Assembly (NCBI GenBank): GCA_917880885.1
Contig: OU862908.1
Coordinates: 52,473,819 to 52,537,818 of the forward strand
DNA length: 64,000 nt
DNA from: Limnephilus marmoratus
Lineage: Eukaryota; Arthropoda; Insecta; Trichoptera; Limnephilidae
Direction of reading: 5' to 3'
In this document: positions 1 to 12,479 of the stretch, piece by piece
Position numbering within the stretch: the first letter of the stretch is position 1
Layout: every line of letters begins with the position of its first letter
Translations under genes and position numbers: made by a program
Notes under the pieces: model-generated
Told to the model about the DNA's origin: nothing
Seen by the model: the letters and a program-made list of their open reading frames with translations, nothing else
Databases searched by the model: none

Positions 1-665
1 TATCTGGTTCTGGGTGAGAGTAAAGTTTGAACAGAAGGTGAAGCGAGAGTGAAGTATGTAAAGTGTTAGAATACGTGCGTGTATGTGTGTGTCGGGTTGG
101 TGTGACGTCAGTCGAGGAGGACCTCGTGACGCCACGAGGTAACGGAGCGGGCGCGCCTCACCGCCCCACGAGGCGGGGAGACTCCTCACTCGCGTGGAAA
201 GTAGGTGATTTCGTGTGTGTCATAACTACCGCAGTCGGCCAACCAACTTATCCTTCATTCTGTTGCAGATCGCTGACGAAGGAGCATTACCACGCACGGC
301 GCCACCATTGCCGGGATTCCAGTTTCAAGTGAAAACCACAATCTGAACAATTAACCTACGCGAGTGATTAGTATAGAGAGAAGAACGTTACCGTTGTGTG
401 GAGAAGTATCTCGCGTAACTAGTGCTACGGTTGGAGTCGCGCTGTAGTACGAGTGGCGTAGAAGCGTAGCGCGTAACGAAGTGAGCAGCCCCCGGTTACG
501 CGAGCAGTAGAGCGCCGGCGTTCGGCAGGTCGGCTAGCAGCTAGCAGCCGCGCTCTTCCACCGCGAAGGGATTACTGTCGAGGCGGGCATTCGCCGAGAT
601 AAGGCGCTCAGAGATAATAACATACGGAGGTATAGCCGTGCCATCGCGACACGCGAGCCGCCAAT
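1..665 (+). promoter_or_regulatory. drm: 5' region and leader of drumstick
   Basis: This is a GC-richer stretch directly upstream of the drm start codon. A pyrimidine-rich acceptor-like site ends at AG 267-268 and a donor-like GTGATT lies at 205, so a very short leader intron (205-268) is possible but unproven. TCAGT-like initiator words occur (for example near 107), but no TATA box is convincing. An in-frame TAG at 633-635 closes the frame before the ATG. The transcription start cannot be placed from sequence alone. Confidence 0.45.
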
Positions 666-886
666 ATGTTCGCCATCATGCAAATAGAGAACGAGGACAG
701 GACGCGGGACTTCCGTAGGAAGATGCGCGCCAAGTGCGAGTTTATCTGCAAGTACTGCCAGCGTCGCTTCACCAAGAGCTACAACCTCATGATCCACGAG
801 CGCACCCACAAGAGCCCAGAGCTCACCTACTCCTGCGAAGTGTGCGGGAAGACGTTCAAGAGGCAGGACAACCTGCGCCAGCACAG
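666..886 (+). CDS. drm: Drumstick zinc-finger protein, exon 1
   Basis: This exon encodes residues 1-73 and two bases of codon 74 of a small odd-skipped-family protein. Family knowledge: Drosophila Drumstick is a nuclear protein that relieves Lines-mediated repression of Bowl in gut, leg and epidermal patterning. The N-terminus [20 protein letters not shown] followed by [14 protein letters not shown] is typical of Drumstick rather than of Odd, Sob or Bowl. Finger 1 is complete (C28, C31, H44, H48). Finger 2 has C57, C60 and H73 but lacks its last ligand, because the exon ends at AG before the donor GTCAGT at 887. The ATG has A at -3 and is the first in frame after a TAG at 633-635. Reading through the donor gives an AT-rich, unconserved tail, so splicing is expected. 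A long antisense frame here is a shadow. Confidence 0.95.
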
Positions 887-3800
887 GTCAGTACTTATCC
901 AACAAACCAAGCACTTCCTACACTTTCATACACCTCCTTTACCTTTACATCAATCATCCGCTTTGTTTCTGCTCTCCTGATACTCGCACGTCGTATAGTG
1001 GATTACCATTTATTCTGAAAATAATTAATGATTACCATTTATTCTAATAACTACGTTAAAATAATTTATAACGTTAAAATAATTGTGCAAATGTAATTAA
1101 TTATAAAAGAAGTGAAAATAAAATTACGAGTTTTAAAAATTTTCATTTTCATCCATCAAAATTTCATAAATTCAAGTTTATGGAATATACCTGTGAAGTA
1201 TATACTAGTGCAAGGTATTTTCCATTGCACCACAAATGTGTTACAAGGTAACCTGTGTGGTCAGTGACAGGTCGCTAGGTGGTTTATGTCACAGTCAAGT
1301 CTTTTCCAGATCACTGGTTCGAATACCGATTTTCTCCTGCTCACTGACACACACGTAGGCATTACGCAATAATATGATTGGAATTTATTCCTTAATGCGC
1401 ATTATTGTGGCCATGATAAAAAATAATTAATAAAACTGTCGCACGGAAAATGTAAAAAAAAAAAAAATCTAATAAATAATTATCGGAATTGTACTGAAGA
1501 TAATGAATTATATGTAATAATAACACCGGAAAAGGGAGTTTGAAAAAATAGACAGATAACCGTAAAGCTTTGAAATCATAATTAGCTTTTATTGTTATTT
1601 TAATGGTTTGTTTAATGATTATGTCGAAAGAATAATGCAACGTGCGTGAATAGCCAGAAAAAAACGTTTTGACACAAAGCACCGCAAAAGGTAAAAGGTC
1701 ATCGCCGGAGAGCGATCAGGCGCGCATAAAAAGGCAACAGTAATATTTCCATACGCCAACACGTCGGGTCGTGATCACCTTTCTCATCTCCCTCGCTTCA
1801 TCCTCCTCGCGGACCGTTAGGGATATTACACACTGTAATATCGAGTGGTTAGTTAATAACGCAAACGTGATTGTCAAAACCCGGATAGTATTCCGCTAAC
1901 TGCTCGTGCGGTTATGGAAGCCTGGTACCCTGGCACTGTAAATACCAGGAGGACATCTAGCACGAGGAGGTATTACGTGCGTGTTACTAGGTATTTATGG
2001 CGTGACTGTGTCTAGCAACTGAATGATTAGTCTGGGCAGATAGCTTTGGCATTTACTATTCGGCTTCCAGCTGCTGAGGCTCCACTCTGAAGACTCAATT
2101 AACAACTCAAAATCAAATGTGAAGATTTTCCCACGCGGGCCATTACATAAACTACCACACTTCTAATACTCAAATAGTTAGCTAAAAATTGTAGAAAGCG
2201 AAACTGAACATTGAAATAACTGAAATGATTTATGAAAACCACTATTTAGGATCATGAACGCATTTGTGAATTATAATCAAACATGTTTGACTACCCATCG
2301 GTTGACGTTTGCCTTATTATAACGAGGAAACGAAACATGGCATTCAATAGCTACCTACAAACAACGAGTCGTAATGACTTGTTTGGTTTATGCAGTTGCA
2401 AAGGTGAGCTTATTCTCATGAACGAGACGCGATGCGATGGTGTCAAAGATTTCCACCCAGTTGGTATAAAATGTACCTAAACACTTCCTACTTTGTAAGA
2501 ATGGTATAATGTCTGTGAAAAAGGAAAACACAAAACCAGATCTTGAACAAAACTGAAAAGAATATTTTTTCTTTAAAAATTTACTTTCGAAGACGTTCAT
2601 GAAATTTTTAAACTCTTTCATACCCGTATCTCTCCGCAACAATGAAATCGAAAATGCTATATTTCTAAAAGTTTAATTTTAAAATGTGTCAATGAGTTAG
2701 CTTCGGTTTTTGGTTTATCCCTTTAAAAATGTTGCAGTTTGACACTAATCCTGCTTGCGTGACTAATTCCTGCCAGAATGTTCCCGGAACGGAGCTTTGT
2801 GGCGTTTTCGGATCTCGTGCTTAGGAGAACAGAAATGACAATAGATCAGGATAGCATGGACGGCTTTTACCGATTTGCTACTACATAACACATAATTAAC
2901 TTTCAGATATGCATTCATAAAGAATGGGTACCTAACAACATTAAAAAGAAATGATCAATAAATTCACTTATAAAATAACTAACCTAAACAAAAAACCATT
3001 TTATTTACAAAAAAATACTCATAATAACGCGTTAAAAATAAAAATAAATTAAATAAACCTACGTCTAAAAATATTAGAGCTAAAAGTACTTTTGTAAATA
3101 AATTAAAATATCTTTTGATGGAGGAAAAAAAGCGCTAAACGCATTAACTTACCGGCAACAAAACACTGCCATTACCAGGAGTTCATGAAATCCCACGGGT
3201 ATTTGTCTTGCCGTTCCCCGTCAGTTGGGTGAGATTTAATTGCATTTCAGTTGCAATTCATGTCACGATCCGCTGAGCACTTACGGTTCGCACATTCCGC
3301 CTCGGTCTTCCGAATTTCCACCAAACCCTTTCCCCCGAAAATAATTGTGTTACGAAATATTTTGACAGAATGACACCTTGCAAGGACTTAACACGCTTAA
3401 ATAACCACCTGCACTTTAATTAACTAACTCACACCAGCAAAATCCTAACAATGGTCACCCCCATAACACAAAGAGGTCCCTTGTTGTTCTATTATTAAGA
3501 AGTATTTCCTCAAAACCTTCAGTGATCCAAAGATTTATTTTAAGTCAACTTTTGTTCATCCCTTTAAAAGTATTGTTTATTAATTTTTTTCATTGACTTG
3601 TTAGTTTTCAAGATTTGAAAAGTTAATCTCGTTTCGTTAAAGTTAAACTATTAAATTTTGATTTTGAGAAAGCAGTGTTTCTGAATTCTGATGCTACTTT
3701 ATAAATATAATATTAAGAAATCCATTTACGGAAAGGCGCATCCTAAATGGATTGAAACATTTGGAGCAACGAGATCAATGATATTATGTAGAATATTGAT

Positions 3801-4633
3801 TAACTTTTAATTAAATTGCTGGGACGATGAAAATTCATTTTGCAGTTCCCTTTTTATAGAATTCATTGATATTGCGCCACAAATGTGTGCCTTTCCTTTT
3901 GAATACGGTCTTGAGACCATTGGTGGTACGATTGTCATCAAAGAGACATTTTTCCACTTGCCTGTTGTAGATGTAGTCAATGCTTGTGGCGGTGAGTGGG
4001 AGGGGGACAGCAACATTCCTCGATCCTAAGCGGCGGTCTCTCTCTAACACATAGAGTAAGAACTACTTTTTATTTCTCTTTTATTTTCTATTCGGAACCG
4101 GAACTTGTGACAAACTGGAAAAATCTGATAAATACATCTTCTTTTAATAGCTTCCAAATTCTTGAAAGCTCATTGCAATATCGGATCAAAGCGAACAATA
4201 TTTGTGTTTAGCTCTGATTGTTTTAATTATTTACAAGAATAATTTGAAGAAATCCAAGTTCCGGCACTGAAAAACTACCCACTATGATTAATAATTAATG
4301 AAGAGGTCCACCAACAATACCAAGAACAACAATGCACAATGTTATAGTTAAGTATCCATAACAATTAGGTAAAGTGGTGAACTGATTAATGGAATCCGAT
4401 AGTTGTACTAAAATTTTGGACAAATCTTCATCTGGTTTCTATGGTACCTACCTTTTAAAAGCTTGGACTGGAATTGAATCTTCTCTTTTCAAAATTTATA
4501 ACCACCACCACAAAATGAGAGGTTGCACCAAATAACGACTTAATTAATTTTACAGGAGCATCAGAAATTGGATTAATTTAATTTAATTTATTTTATAAAT
4601 TTTTTCTTTACTAATATATTTTTTCGCTTACAG
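887..4633 (+). other. drm: drm intron 1
   Basis: This intron of about 3.7 kb splits the codon for Arg74 (phase 2), between the third and fourth ligands of finger 2. To my knowledge odd-family genes carry an intron at this place. The donor is GTCAGT and the acceptor is the pyrimidine-rich TTTTTTCGCTTACAG. Most of the interior is AT-rich and featureless. It holds one GC-richer patch (1681-1870) and a weak antisense coding-like stretch (3807-4050). Confidence 0.65.
1681..1870. promoter_or_regulatory. Intronic GC-rich patch, candidate enhancer
   Basis: A compact, non-repetitive, GC-richer block sits inside the drm intron, in strong contrast to the flanking AT-rich DNA. It contains several CG-bearing words and no open frame. 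Only its composition and position support a regulatory role. Confidence 0.25.
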
Positions 4634-4694
4634 AACCATACACAGTTCATCATCTAAAGACAGTGGCTACAGTTCGTATTCAAAATATAATTAA
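4634..4694 (+). CDS. drm: Drumstick, candidate terminal exon 2
   Basis: A good acceptor (TTTTTTCGCTTACAG) is followed in the required phase by A, completing Arg74 as AGA. The frame then reads TIHSSSSKDSGYSSYSKYN and stops at TAA 4692-4694. The first three residues make H73-R-T-I-H77, so finger 2 becomes a standard C2H2 finger (C57, C60, H73, H77). The joined protein has 93 residues, near the 80-90 I recall for fly Drumstick. The exon is too short for ordinary gene finders. I chose it because phase, splice site, zinc ligand and protein length agree. An alternative terminal exon elsewhere cannot be excluded, and fly Drumstick has a different tail. Confidence 0.65.
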
Positions 4695-7600
4695 AACAAA
4701 GGCAGAAGTGCTTCATTAAGTATCAAAAATATAAGATTTAATATATTTACACTTACCTAACTTAAATCAGTATTATTACAGCATTAACTGTTTGTGTTTA
4801 TTCTAACGTTAAGTTTAAAAATGAAACACATAGTACATTAGTATATTCGTTACGCTTTTTTATAAATATACAGTAAGGAAACTTTTACTAATTGAAATAG
4901 AAAAACGAACTGTGCCAGGAATTGTCCGAACATCATGAGAAGAAACGTTGCCCAAAGGATCGGATTTGTACTTCCCGGCAGGATGTAAAGGAGTGTCACC
5001 CTATTAAATGGGCGTGCCTATTTAATAGGATATTAGACAAAAAAACTGATAAAAAGTTGACGAGAAAAACAAATCTCGACGAGCACATGAGGAATAAACA
5101 TTGTTATCTTTCATAATCAAGTGACTCTTGCAGTTTAGAACCGCTTCTTAAGAAAGGTGCGTCTTATTACTGAATCATATATGATATATCCACTTTATGA
5201 TATATCCGGCTTTTGACAAGTTTATTAATAATTTTGATCAGTTGATTTGATAAAGTTTGGTTTTTGATTTGCTTTTAATCGTATTAAGCTCCGGCTTTAA
5301 GAAAATAATCAAAGCTTTTTATCAGTATTTTCGCCTAAGGAGAAGCCATAAATTGTGATCTTGAAGGACCTTTTAAGGGGTTATATAATATATCATATAT
5401 AATCTCCATTTTTAAATTTTTGATCTTATTTTGAGTGGTAGAATTATTTTCCTAAAAGCAATATTAACGTAGGATTTATATTTATATCTACTATTCACAA
5501 AATATCATGTTTATTGGGGGTAAGAAATACTAAGATATATCTATGAGTTTTAAAGAAATATTTCAGTCGGTGAAAAACGCTTTTTGTGATAATTAATATA
5601 CAACATACTTTTGCCAATAAATTATATTTTTTTCCTTGAAAGTTTCTCAATTTAAAACTTAAAGCGTTTTCCACCAATTAATGATGCTGTTAATGCCTAC
5701 ATATTTATATTCCACAATAAATGTTTTTTTTAATGATAAATTTGTAAATAAATATTATATTTAATTTGATTGACTTGAGTTGAGAATCGAGAATATTTGA
5801 TAAATTTTATTAAAAACGTTAGAACTGCTTTAACAACAAAATATAAAACAAACAGCACTGTCCACATTTTCAATTAGTATTGTATTTTTATTGAAAAATG
5901 ATTAACATTAAAACATTATGCCTCCTTGCCATAACAATGACATAGATCATAGAATTACATTTTTGCCACTAAGAAGTTTGCAGACTATAATATTGCCTTA
6001 TTTTACTAGTAATAACAAATCCGTCAGTATGTAATAGGAGTTTTCCTAAGTGCAGCATGAAGGAACTACTAATATTTAAGTATATAAATAGTGGGATAAC
6101 TGATTTTTATGCTATTTTTTATAATTATTATCTTATTGAACAATAAATACTATTTAAGGAATTCCACTAGAAATAAAATCACTGTTAATCTGTTGATCTG
6201 TCAAGAAGTTTGAAAAAAAACCTTAAATTATTTTAATATTTTTCGTTCCGTTTAAATTTTCCACTGGTTCTTTAATCTGAGTTTGAAAAATAAAATTAAA
6301 AAAATGAAGAAAAGAAAAATTTACAAGGCAGGTTATTATATATAGATTATATTATTTTTAAGGCTTTATGTTTTTACTAAAACTTTGGAAACATCACTAG
6401 TCCTGAGAATCAAAGTTGGATATTTGGAAATAGTTCATTAAAAAAAAATCTAATTTATTTTATCTAAATTTCGTAATGCATATTGATAAAATTTAATGCG
6501 GTGTCATTTCCACATCTCAGAAATTAGCGATCACCCATAAAAAAAACTGATTACGAAATAATATAACTTTATGAAAATAGTAATAACTTTTTTTATTGTA
6601 AATAAAAATATCACTATTATTGGCAGCTGTAATTTTTAAAAAGAGACAATAAATTAATTTCGTGTAAAACTCTGACAGGTAATTTTTTTACATCTCAATC
6701 ATTTTTCTAATTTACCATAAAAATTTAATTTGTCTGGAAAAGAAATGTTTAATATTAACTTTCTTATAAAAACACTTTCTTTTATATATTAATTTATATA
6801 AAATGGAAGAATTTTCTCGAAAAACAAAATAATTTAATAAATTTTGAAACTTACTGATGTGACCGTTAAAATATCTTAATAGAGTTTACTGTTTCTTTTA
6901 TATAAATATATATTTAATACCTATGTAATACGTACGTTGGACGAGAGCATCAATAATGAAAACATATTGATTATAATTAATGCTTTTATATTGAATAGGA
7001 TATTATTTATGTAGATTACGGTATATTAGGTAGTAAAATAGAAATAAAAATATATTATCTATTAACCCATCTTTTATTTACCCAGCCTGAAAATAAGATG
7101 AATATTTTTAAAATATGTCTTGATTCTGTGAAACCACCAACAAAAAATTCTCTATGGAAATGTGGGAGTAGGTGAACAACTATATAAAATTATGATGTCT
7201 CATGTTAGTCCAACATGGATGTAGTTCTTTTTCCTCTATTTACAAAGATAAATATTTACAAAGACAAATCTCTCCTATTTACCGAGACAAATATCTTAAT
7301 TATGAGGCTACAAACTATTAATATAAGGTAAATATCTATGGGTAATTGTATATGTATAGTAATTGGGTAAAGGAAAATGGTAAGTTGGTGGTAAAGGTGG
7401 TTTGGGTCTCTGATAAATATAATTTCAACCTGTAAACTTAGATGGCGTCAGAGTATAACTCAAAGCATAAAGACTATCCATAACCACAGATAATTTAAAT
7501 TAATCCTAATACCTAACTCAACATTCTTTAAAATTGACGATTAAACAAGTGAGTGCCATAAAACCGGGTATTTACCATACTTTTTGTATAGCCCCGGAGA

Positions 7601-7815
7601 AACACTAATTCAGAATGATAAAGTATACTACTGCACTATTGGGAGTAATTTCCATTGGTTCTGGCAAGTTTTAAGTGATTCCTTAGCACTTCAACTTAGT
7701 GGCACCTCAACACTCCTTTGAAATGTGATATAAAGTCACTAAAAAATATGAAAAAATAGCCCATAGCCTAACCTAAGATAATCTAGTTTTTTTTCCATCA
7801 CTTTTCATGACACTT
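4695..7815. other. AT-rich flank downstream of drm
   Basis: This should begin with the drm 3' UTR. No canonical AATAAA occurs close to the stop; the first plausible ones are near 5617 and 5714. Open frame 4922-5116 ends in a zinc-finger-like motif and is treated in the findings. The rest is very AT-rich, and I see no gene or recognisable repeat in it. Confidence 0.4.
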
Positions 7816-7819
7816 TATA

Positions 7820-8174
7820 CGGGATGTTAAGGGACGTATTTGACTTACTTTAACTATTGAATCCTGACATTATTTGGAGTAAAAAATGTACATGTAATTT
7901 TGGTCTCCGGTGACAAGTTTGATGTTTTTATTTCTTACAAAACGTAAAAAAAAATAGTTGGTGTAGGACATTTGGGGGAAGGGTAAGAGGTCGGACTGTT
8001 ACTCAGCTGAGTAACGAGTGACGGTATACTGAATTTTTTTTTTCTTTGATTTTGAAGAAAAAAAAACGTATCCAAATAAGTCACCGGAGACCAAAATTTC
8101 ATTTACATTTTTTCATCCAAATATTGTCAGGAATCACTGGTTAAAGTAAGGCAGGTACGTCCCTTGACACACTG
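7820..8174. mobile_element. Fold-back element with TATA target duplication, copy 1
   Basis: Long imperfect inverted arms of about 100 bp run inward from CGGGATGTTAAGGGACGT on the left and its complement CAGTGTGTCAAGGGACGT on the right. Both arms contain the word GGTCTCCGGTGAC or its complement. The element is flanked on both sides by TATA, as expected of a 4-bp target duplication. It has no coding capacity and is presumably a non-autonomous DNA transposon. The superfamily was not identified. Confidence 0.8.
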
Positions 8175-8615
8175 TATATCTTTTCAAAGGTGTGTAGAAG
8201 TGCCACTGTGTTGAGTTAGCTGCATTCCGCATACAAATGCGAGTATAAATTTAATAATGCATTAAACTGATTTTCGCTTATTTTGTCGAAAGTATCAATA
8301 ATAGCAGGCGCTAACAGCTTGTCGAATCTTGTCAGTTGAAAGGTCATTGCATGGAGGTTGCAATACTGATTAAGTGCTACCTTTCATCATCTTACCAACT
8401 GGCTACATGTGCAGACTGCAGACTGCAGACAGCAGGTTGTTGAAATCTGAGGCTTCATCATATTAAATTACTTAACTACGTTATTATACTCAACCCACTA
8501 ACTTAATTATTAATAAAATACGTTAGTATTAAACGAAATAAGAGAGTAATCTGATATAAGAAAAAAATGTCAATATTTACATATTTTCTTATATCAGCTA
8601 TATTTTCTTATATCA

Positions 8616-8930
8616 GCTCCACACAGGAGGCCCGGAGGAAAATAATATATCTCAGGGCTTTCGTCATCTTTGAGGTTGCTGTGTAAAGGACCTTTTTAGG
8701 ACGGGAAGGAGAGGAAGTTCTGGGAAGGAAAAAGGTGTGAGGGGTGGATAGGAAACTAGGGGTGTGACGGACGTATGAATTCAAATCATCTCACTGCGGG
8801 GCAAGGCGGTGGGTCGAGATAGTACTGCTGGACAGCAATCCCTGCCTGCCACGCAGTAGGTGGGTAGACGCATCCGCCACCAAGACCCGAACATTTCTCA
8901 CCGAAAGAACCCGGGCACCCCTGCTATATA
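8616..8930 (-). mobile_element. A-element, non-autonomous retroelement, truncated
   Basis: Read on the minus strand, this ends in the 3' hairpin shared with LINE-A: CTCCACACAG-like outer stem, then GAGGCC and CCTCAGGG inner stem. It matches about ten other copies in the window. Its 5' half stops near a CCCGGGCACCCC word. Confidence 0.75.
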
Positions 8931-9032
8931 TAAAAAAAAGTAGTGTATATTTTGCGCTGAGGAAGGAATGAGTGTTCCAAAACCAGTAGACGTTATATAT
9001 TTATTATTGAATATTTTCACAGTGGACTAACT

Positions 9033-9100
9033 CATTGAAGAAAACTTCTTTCCAATGTTTAACATTGAAGAAAACTTCTTTCCAATGTTTAACCATTGAA
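9033..9100. repeat. Short tandem duplication
   Basis: A unit of about 30 bp (CATTGAAGAAAACTTCTTTC...) is repeated twice almost perfectly, with a third partial start. Each unit contains the near-palindrome GAAGAAAACTTCTTTC. Confidence 0.85.
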
Positions 9101-9111
9101 GATAAAGTTTC

Positions 9112-9188
9112 GGTCGAGTTTAGGAATTGAACGCGGGATCTTCGTCCATCAGGGGCTTTTCTCTGGCCACTGAGCTAATCCGACTGTA
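9112..9188 (-). mobile_element. tRNA-like head of a SINE
   Basis: On the minus strand an A-box-like TTAGCTCAGTGGCCAGAG is followed about 30 bp later by the B-box-like CGTTCAATTCC. No paired acceptor stem can be made, so a SINE head or tRNA relic fits better than a working tRNA gene. Confidence 0.5.
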
Positions 9189-9189
9189 T

Positions 9190-10198
9190 CACCCCCTTCA
9201 GTCACATTTATTTTCCCACAATAAAAATGAACACTTTTATCCAAAACAGCCATTATCTAAATCAATTAATTTCGGATAGAATCTTGCATTCATGTTTAAA
9301 GATAGCAGCTAAAAATACTGGGCGTTAAGAAAATGGAGAAAATGTTGGTAGTTCTTTCATGATTTTTCTATTTTGGCTTGAAAGTTGGGGACAATTTGAA
9401 GAAAATGTTACATTTAAATTTCTATGAAACAACCCATCCTTGGTATTTTTTTATTCATCGACGAGAGTAGAAAAGTTGGGAAATAAAAACGTTAATGAAA
9501 AAAAGGAGTGGTGAACGTCCTAGGAAAATAAGATCCAGTGAATAGACTACTTTAATGTATGGCCTTTCATTGTAATGCCAAGATTCAGAATAACAAGATG
9601 AGCATATATGAGACGGTGTATAAATGTGAATGAAGCAAGAAGTGTGTGCCAGGACGGATATATCTCCTTTGTGTCTTCTCTGCCAAATCCTGTGGAAAAT
9701 TGCGTGTTTAATTAAATAGTTGGTTTTTCCATGTTAATGCTATGGTTTTGTCTACTAATCTTACCGCCGCGGCTGCACAGCTATCGCGCGAAACATTGGT
9801 TAATAGTGAAATATATACCTATACATATAAATAATTAGTAACCAGGTTGGTTCAGGAGCAAACTAAATGCAGATGGATATAAACGTTGTTGTGTCAGTGG
9901 ACCTACTTTAACATCGTAGACTCATGAATACCATGAACTAAAAGTAGATATGTACTCAATACCCATTCATAGTAGTTTTGATGCCGTTTGCTACAAAACG
10001 TGAATCACCGACCGGTATTTTTAATTGACAAATAAACATTTTTCATGATCTTTCTTAATAATCTTTAATTTTACAGCAATTAAAGTCTGACATGTTGTCG
10101 TTACCATGCTTTCCAAAACCACAAGTTGTCCTAATTTTTTTACTTGCCAAATGTCAGGCAAGATTTTTTCTTAGAAACCCCAGGTAATTATTATTAAG
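9190..10198. other. AT-rich spacer
   Basis: No gene is visible. A stretch near 9325-9360 resembles one near 32195-32230 (shared word GCGTTAAGAAAATG), pointing to an uncharacterised dispersed repeat. Confidence 0.4.
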
Positions 10199-10225
10199 AG
10201 CCGGTAGCCGGTAGCCGGTAGCCGC
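10199..10225. repeat. Microsatellite-like GCCGGTA array
   Basis: Just over three perfect copies of the heptamer GCCGGTA lie in otherwise AT-rich DNA. Confidence 0.9.
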
Positions 10226-10709
10226 TTAACAACTTTGAAGATACTTATCGAGTGATTCTGTGACTCTTCTCCGAATAAAGATCGGCTTCTGGACAATTTA
10301 AATTTAATATTACCTCCTTTGTTATGCCTTGTTTGTGCGAATAAAATTATCATAATTCTAATCTGACGCTTGGTCCAGATGAAAAAGGCCCGCTTTTGAG
10401 ATGTTACAAGATATTTCGAAATATTATATTTTTATGGATGAAGGAAAGATGTTTAGAAACATCACAGATAGGTCACCAGAATAGGTTAATTACGATGATA
10501 GAGGTCTCAGATCGTGGTATGACGAACCTATTCTTGTACGTAGCCTACGTGAAACTAAATCAATCTAAGCATATCTCAATAATCTCAATCTGAACATAGA
10601 ACCTACCGATTACAAAATTTATGATAAAAAATCGACCTTTATACTTTTGGTATTCGTTTGTTATCTCATAAATAGAAAATCATAGAAGATAATATTAATA
10701 AACCTGAAC

Positions 10710-11291
10710 AAAATATCTAACAGAACAAGATTCAGAAAATGGGAACCACATATCGCTGGAGTTTTCAAAAGCGCAAATTCAATGACACATTTAATCAGGA
10801 AAGCCTCCCTCTACATAACACCGGACATGATGTTTAAAATATACAACAAACATGTCCAACCTCTCTTGGAACATGCTTTCCAAATACGGAGTCCATATTG
10901 CGGAAAGGATATACGAGATATAGTCGTAGATCCAATAGCAAGAGTACAGAGACGATTTCCAAAAATATCAAGAGCTTTAAAACATCGGCAACTTGAAGGT
11001 GGACTGAAGGAACTAAGATTACCAACGATAAAAGTAAGAAGAGAAGGGGGTGACTTGACTGAGACGTTAATTTTATCTGGACATTATATTTGCCTTGTCA
11101 TCCAAGAAATCTTCACCACCAACAAACATTTTAATCTCCGTGGACGCTCAATAAAAAAATTACGAAATTCCATTTGCGTCCAATCCTAGGAAACACTTCC
11201 TTGCAAATTAATAGTTGATGCATGGAACAAACTTCATATAAACAAATTTAAAGCTCTATTGGATTCATATTTTAAGAGAAGAAAGGGCTAA
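10710..11291 (+). pseudogene. CR1-like LINE reverse transcriptase, C-terminal remnant
   Basis: The frame reads MTHLIRKASLYITPDMMFKI, then IYNKHVQPLLEHAFQIRSPY and, further on, REGGDLTETLILSGHY and HFNLRGRSIKKLR. This is the classic C-terminal part of CR1-type non-LTR reverse transcriptases, after the catalytic core. A TAG at 11187-11189 interrupts it. The same frame then continues with LIVDAWNKLHINKFKALLDS to a TAA at 11289-11291, so this is a decayed copy. The frame can also be followed about 70 bases upstream of the first ATG. The catalytic core and 5' part are missing. No function is expected. Confidence 0.85.
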
Positions 11292-11424
11292 CTTACTTTA
11301 AAAGTCAAAACAATACAATTTACTGCTGTGAAACAGATATGAGCACATCAGCAGAATGTTGCCTGCTCATTAAATAAAAAATAATAATAATAAAATAAAA
11401 AGGTGAAGATTTCAACTCGTGATC

Positions 11425-11890
11425 GAATCAATTTGGGAGGCGGGTATGGGTACCGCCGAACCATGCCTAACCAACACCTCTGCTAAAGGTCTTCCCAAAT
11501 GGTTCGCTACGTTTGATGACTTAGCAGGGGTGCGTGGGTTCATTAGGTGAGGTGGTTCAGGTCTTGGTGGTGGATGCGCTTGCTTACCTGCTGCGTGGTC
11601 GGATTGGGAGAGGTTGGTTTAGGGAGACCTTTTGGACTTTCCACCTGGGCTCCCTCGACCCATCATCTTGCACCGCAGCGGGAGGGATAGATTTATACGT
11701 TCGTTACTCCTGGATGCACGGACCCCTAGAAGATACCTACCCACCCTTCATATTATTCTTCTTTTTATTTCCCACTACTTCCTCTCATATTCTTTCTTAA
11801 AACGTCCCTCCACATATCATATCCAAAGATGACATAAGCCCTGAGAGAAATTATTTTCCTCGGGGCTTCTTGTGTTGGGTTAATGTAAAA
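11425..11890 (+). mobile_element. A-element, near full length
   Basis: This is one of the more complete copies. It opens with GGGAGGCGGGTATGGGTACC and runs through TGGTTCGCTACGTTTGATG and a pyrimidine-rich 3' half. It ends in the hairpin GAGAGAAATTATTTTCCTC, then TGTGTTGGGTTAATG and an A-run. Open frames inside it (for example 11534-11800) are not conserved between copies, so it is non-coding. The 3' end matches LINE-A, which suggests mobilisation by that LINE. Confidence 0.8.
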
Positions 11891-11949
11891 AAATCTACGT
11901 CTTTCCGGTATAATGATTTTCACCACTAAGCTATTGAAACCTGATCTCA

Positions 11950-12479
11950 TCTCAAACTAATAATTACCAAAATAATTCTCAGTCATTTTAGGTGTCTTAT
12001 TCTGTTTCTCGTTTCACAATATGTAGTATCTTCTTCTGTAGATGATTTAATGTCAAAATCTTGTGAAGATCTTCAAATCTTATTATTATTCCAATAAATT
12101 GAATAAAAAAATAATTTCTTGGTTTTAATAAATAAACAAAAAAATAATAGCAGTTCCCACAATTCTTTTTATTGTATTTTCTTCTTTTCGCGAATTCCCT
12201 TTGGAACACGGAAAGGCAGAAAATATTCTTAAGGATCTAAAAAAATAAATAGGTTGGTCTGTAGGTGTACATCAGATTTAGTATTTGCTAATGTATTCGT
12301 TGATAACATACCTAATATTAGTTTTTTTTAATATTACACCGCATAATACAGGAGCGGTTCTAGACTTTTCTTGAGCTAGAGTGCTAAGATTGTATAGTAC
12401 AATAAATTGTTGTTGTTGTAGTTGAAAATGATTTTTTTTTAAACTTTTTCACATGATGTTTAATTTTTATTTTGGGAAC
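11950..12479. other. AT-rich spacer
   Basis: Low-complexity AT-rich DNA. No gene or repeat family was recognised. Confidence 0.4.

Noticed and set aside
534..884. Antisense frame over drm exon 1
   Set aside because: Shadow of the strongly constrained drm coding frame. It has no recognisable motif.
1230..1345. GGTTCGAATACC B-box-like word in the drm intron
   Set aside because: No A box at the right distance and no second copy. Too weak to call a tRNA or SINE.
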